Shown here in pieces: positions 56,690 to 59,085 of a stretch of 59,085 nucleotides of DNA. Each line of letters opens with the position of its first letter. Position 1 is the first letter of the stretch. The DNA lies in assembly GCA_023014365.1 (NCBI GenBank), contig JAEBUN010000085.1, positions 1 to 59,085 of the forward strand. Direction: 5' to 3'. The position numbers and the translations under genes were made by a program. The notes beneath the pieces were generated by a model. The model was not told the origin of the DNA and did no database searches. It worked only from the letters and a program-made list of their open reading frames with translations. This stretch comes from Lepiota brunneoincarnata (lineage: Eukaryota; Basidiomycota; Agaricomycetes; Agaricales; Agaricaceae).

Positions 56690-57633
56690 TGGATAGTACC
56701 CTCTCCTCTAGGAATTTCTATACTATCTCCATACCAGATCTGGTTCCCAGTAACCAAGATTCTTTTATTCTGTACATCCTGCTCCTTCTTAAGGCAGTCC
56801 TGCCATGCATGGCCATGTATGCCACAATAGAAGCAGATCAACGGAATGCCTGGAGTAGTTCCTTTATTTAGACCTTCTTGGACTAATTTCTGGATCGTAT
56901 TTTCAATCATAGCCTTGATTGACTTCTCTTGTATCTGTATTAAGTCTTTCATGTTTGCCATCTCTCCTTGCAAGCCACTAATATCTTGACTTACTCCAGG
57001 AGATGAATAGGATTCATAACAACTAGCCTTATTAAAGGTTTTCCCACTCACTAGGTCAATCACTTTACTAATAACTTCATCTAAATCATAGGGATCTTCT
57101 CCATGAAGATTGCTTGTCCTAACAGCACCAGAAATACTCAATCTAGTGTTCAAAGCATCTCTGAAATTTTTATCCAAGGCACTAATAAACATCTCAGCTA
57201 GCTCTCTGTTGGATACTAGAGCCAGTGGTGCTAAACATTTGTCTGCTTCATGTCTAAACTTTCTCCAGTAACTTAGTAAAGTAGCTTTATCATCAATAGA
57301 GATCCCAGCAAATTCTTTACAGACCATTCTGAGTCTCTTGACTGATTCTTGTTCTACTTCTGTAGTTTCTGGATATTCTCTCTTCAATCTTTCTACAAAA
57401 GGGGCCCAAACTTTTGGCAAAGCTTTATATTCATCAAAATTCATCCACTCTTCTCTAATATCAATATCAATATATGTCAATGCCCACTCCATTCTTTCAT
57501 CAGCATCACTAATTGATGCCAAATTAAACAACCTCTCTAACTTCCATAAGAAATCATGCAAAGTCTCTGGCTTTGAGCCATCCCAATGGGGAGCATCAGA
57601 GGCCAAAGGCTTTGGCATTTTATACATTGCCAT
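56690..57633 (-). pseudogene. Retrotransposon Gag, cut by the L1-like insertion
   Basis: From ATG 57633: APHWDGSKPETLHDFLWKLE, WALTYIDIDIREEWMNFDEY, LLSYWRKFRHEADK, LAEMFISALDKNFRDAL, a coiled segment, then the zinc knuckle CFYCGIHGHAWQDC (CX2CX4HX4C). The frame ends in a run of Phe that is only the poly(A) tail read backwards. A further minus-strand frame at 57942-57646 (Lys/Ser/Pro-rich) ends nine codons before this ATG and may be an upstream part. Protease and later domains are not found. Confidence 0.75.
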
Positions 57634-57942
57634 TTTATTTTGTTTTCATAACCGTGGAATGTGTAAAGGTGTAGATGAAGAAGGTGGCAAGTTCAAAACT
57701 ACTGGCTTTGTAGTAGATGGAACTTGTGATGCGGATTGTGAACACTTTGCTTTTTGTCTACTAGGCAGATACTGAGATGGATCTACAGCTCCAGCTTTTT
57801 GTGAAGTTCTTGACTGCCGTTTACTTGGCCACAAAGAATCTTTGGGATCTGAAGTCACAATACATTGATCTTTTTCCTTTGGATCAACCCAAGCTTTAGG
57901 TACAGCTTTGTGTTTCCCAAATCTAGAGCTTGTTCCAAACAA

Positions 57943-58206
57943 TGTTGTAAATCAAGTACTGTGTCCAAATATAGACACACAATTCCAAATCTTATGCCTT
58001 ATTAATACCCCCTCACAGTGGGCTCCAAAATAATAGAGGGGTTTTATAGTTAAAAGGAGAAACTAGATAAATTGTCCACTGCTTAAGTATCAACTCAAAC
58101 GTTGCATATATAAATTTCCCAAGGTGTGTAACTACCCTCTGTATGAATTTGTGGGGGTTTAATTAATTAAAGAAGATTCAGAAAGGTCTTTGGGGTCTTG
58201 TTGCTG
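57943..58206 (-). other. Leader/LTR remnant of the gag element
   Basis: On the minus strand TTTGGAGCCCACTGTGAGGG (about 58011-58030) resembles the primer-site region found after retrotransposon LTRs. No second LTR is available to define borders. Confidence 0.35.
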
Positions 58207-58652
58207 TGTCATATCCTTGCCAAACCCAGAGGTTAACCATTATACTTTGGCTTCTTGACTCCACATGTGCTCCACATGACAACCCCCTACCCTCCAACTC
58301 GGCCCTGACTTGCTCCAACTGTAGCCCATTGCCCTGATCATGTGACCACCTCCGCACATGCCATAGTCACCTGACCCTCAGTAACTCTACTTTCCATTCT
58401 CTGTTCATAACCAGGAGATGTTATCAGTCTCCATACCTGTACCGGTCTCCATTCTGTTTGTAATCCATTTGTAATCCATTTGTAACCATATCAGTCTCTG
58501 CTTCACTCCATCCGTAGTCAGTATAAGTCATAGTTTGTAAGACCAGTAGTATATATACCATAGGTACTTGACTTGTACTCCTCAGTCTAATAATCAAATC
58601 GAGTAGCAGACCAGCTCCCTGTTCCATATCCTCCTCTCTCTTCTGCCTTGCT
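58207..58652 (+). repeat. Diverged gypsy LTR fragment, plus orientation
   Basis: Starts TGTCATATCC like the LTR at 41076 and follows it, with more substitutions, to TTCTGCCTTGCT, where an inverted LTR interrupts it. Mostly C-to-T and G-to-A differences. Confidence 0.85.
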
Positions 58653-58766
58653 TGTTAGAGCCGGTGTGGGTCGGAGTGGTATCCTTGATATAAGGTAACT
58701 GGGGGACAGGGTGAAGTCAGTACGTAGACTTTGGGACTGAGGTGGAGTACTTTGGGCAGGGGGTTG
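58653..58766 (-). repeat. Gypsy LTR end, minus orientation
   Basis: TGTTAGAGCCGGTG is the reverse complement of the LTR end; the sequence follows the LTR backwards until a KH-family LTR starts at 58767. Confidence 0.8.
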
Positions 58767-59085
58767 TGTTAGGGGAAGAAAGGCACCGGAACCAAGTTGA
58801 TATTCAGGTGGCAATTACAATCGCCACCCATGCTATATATATACATAGTGGTCTGCGCACAGACCGGGTAACCAGACACTACGATAGCTACCAGTAATAA
58901 CATACGCAAACAATAAACAAGCAACTAATAGTAAGAAGTCACCCACGGATCGGGCTCGGGGATGGGGGTGGCCGAAGGCCAAGACCGGGTTTGGGCATCA
59001 GGCATCAGCTAAGAAGGCTGAGCCCAGACGTCCAACCGCAGGTCTCTAGAAGTACCTTGCGTAAGGGGGGGCGCGACGCGATGCG
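58767..59085 (-). repeat. KH-family LTR, cut by the window edge
   Basis: Begins TGTTAGGGG and follows the minus-strand LTR of the KH element to near its start; the last bases lie outside the window, so a solo LTR and a full element cannot be told apart. Confidence 0.85.

Noticed and set aside
56668..56690. Poly-Phe C-terminus of the gag frame
   Set aside because: It is the poly(A) tail of the L1-like element read on the other strand, not gag coding sequence.

Overview
The window looks like nuclear DNA of a mushroom-forming basidiomycete (Agaricomycetes). Spliced genes carry introns of about 47-58 nt with GT..AG ends. The mobile elements are typical of these fungi: a KDZ transposase with a CxC2-like zinc region, a MULE with a GCM1/WRKY-type finger, Tc1, Ty3/gypsy with a chromodomain, Ty1/copia and an L1-like element. 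No bacterial-type operon, rRNA gene or CRISPR array was seen. Most of the sequence is mobile-element DNA, much of it nested and decayed. I cannot name the species.

Layout. 0-7.4 kb: decayed KDZ transposase (+), a divergent accessory fragment (-) and an uncharacterised spliced gene (+). 9.2-14.1 kb: an unrecognised minus-strand gene, then a MULE transposase joined to a USP-type cysteine protease domain (-). 14.7-17.4 kb: tRNA-like sequence and AT-rich tandem arrays. 17.4-21.6 kb: a minus-strand Copia relic split by a complete 1.9-kb LTR element whose only protein is a KH-domain RNA-binding protein. 21.7-24.8 kb: a Copia 3' end, satellite arrays and hairpin repeats. 24.9-26.5 kb: an apparently intact Tc1 element. 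28.5-32.7 kb: the most host-like stretch, with two RhoGEF (DH) fragments (-), an adenylation-domain fragment (+) and an apparently intact 8-exon adenylation-domain gene (+). 33.8-37.2 kb: a rearranged gypsy (-) holding a solo LTR of the KH family. 37.4-54.6 kb: two inverted copies, about 2 kb each, of an unknown TIR-type element enclose a 0.5-kb palindrome, another KH-family solo LTR and a nearly complete 7.9-kb self-priming chromovirus. 54.6-59.1 kb: an L1-like 3' end with a poly(A) tail inside a gypsy gag, then nested inverted LTR pieces.

Main point. The 1.9-kb KH element (18978-20876) has LTRs, a 5-bp target duplication, a purine tract and a primer site complementary to its own predicted transcript start, but no pol. 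It looks like a non-autonomous retrotransposon that carries its own RNA-binding (KH) protein in the Gag position. The complete gypsy at 41.1-49.0 kb has the same self-priming layout and is the kind of element that could supply reverse transcriptase and integrase. At least four loci in the window carry the KH-element LTR. The gypsy also carries an antisense spliced gene for a six-cysteine, coiled-coil protein between integrase and the 3' LTR.
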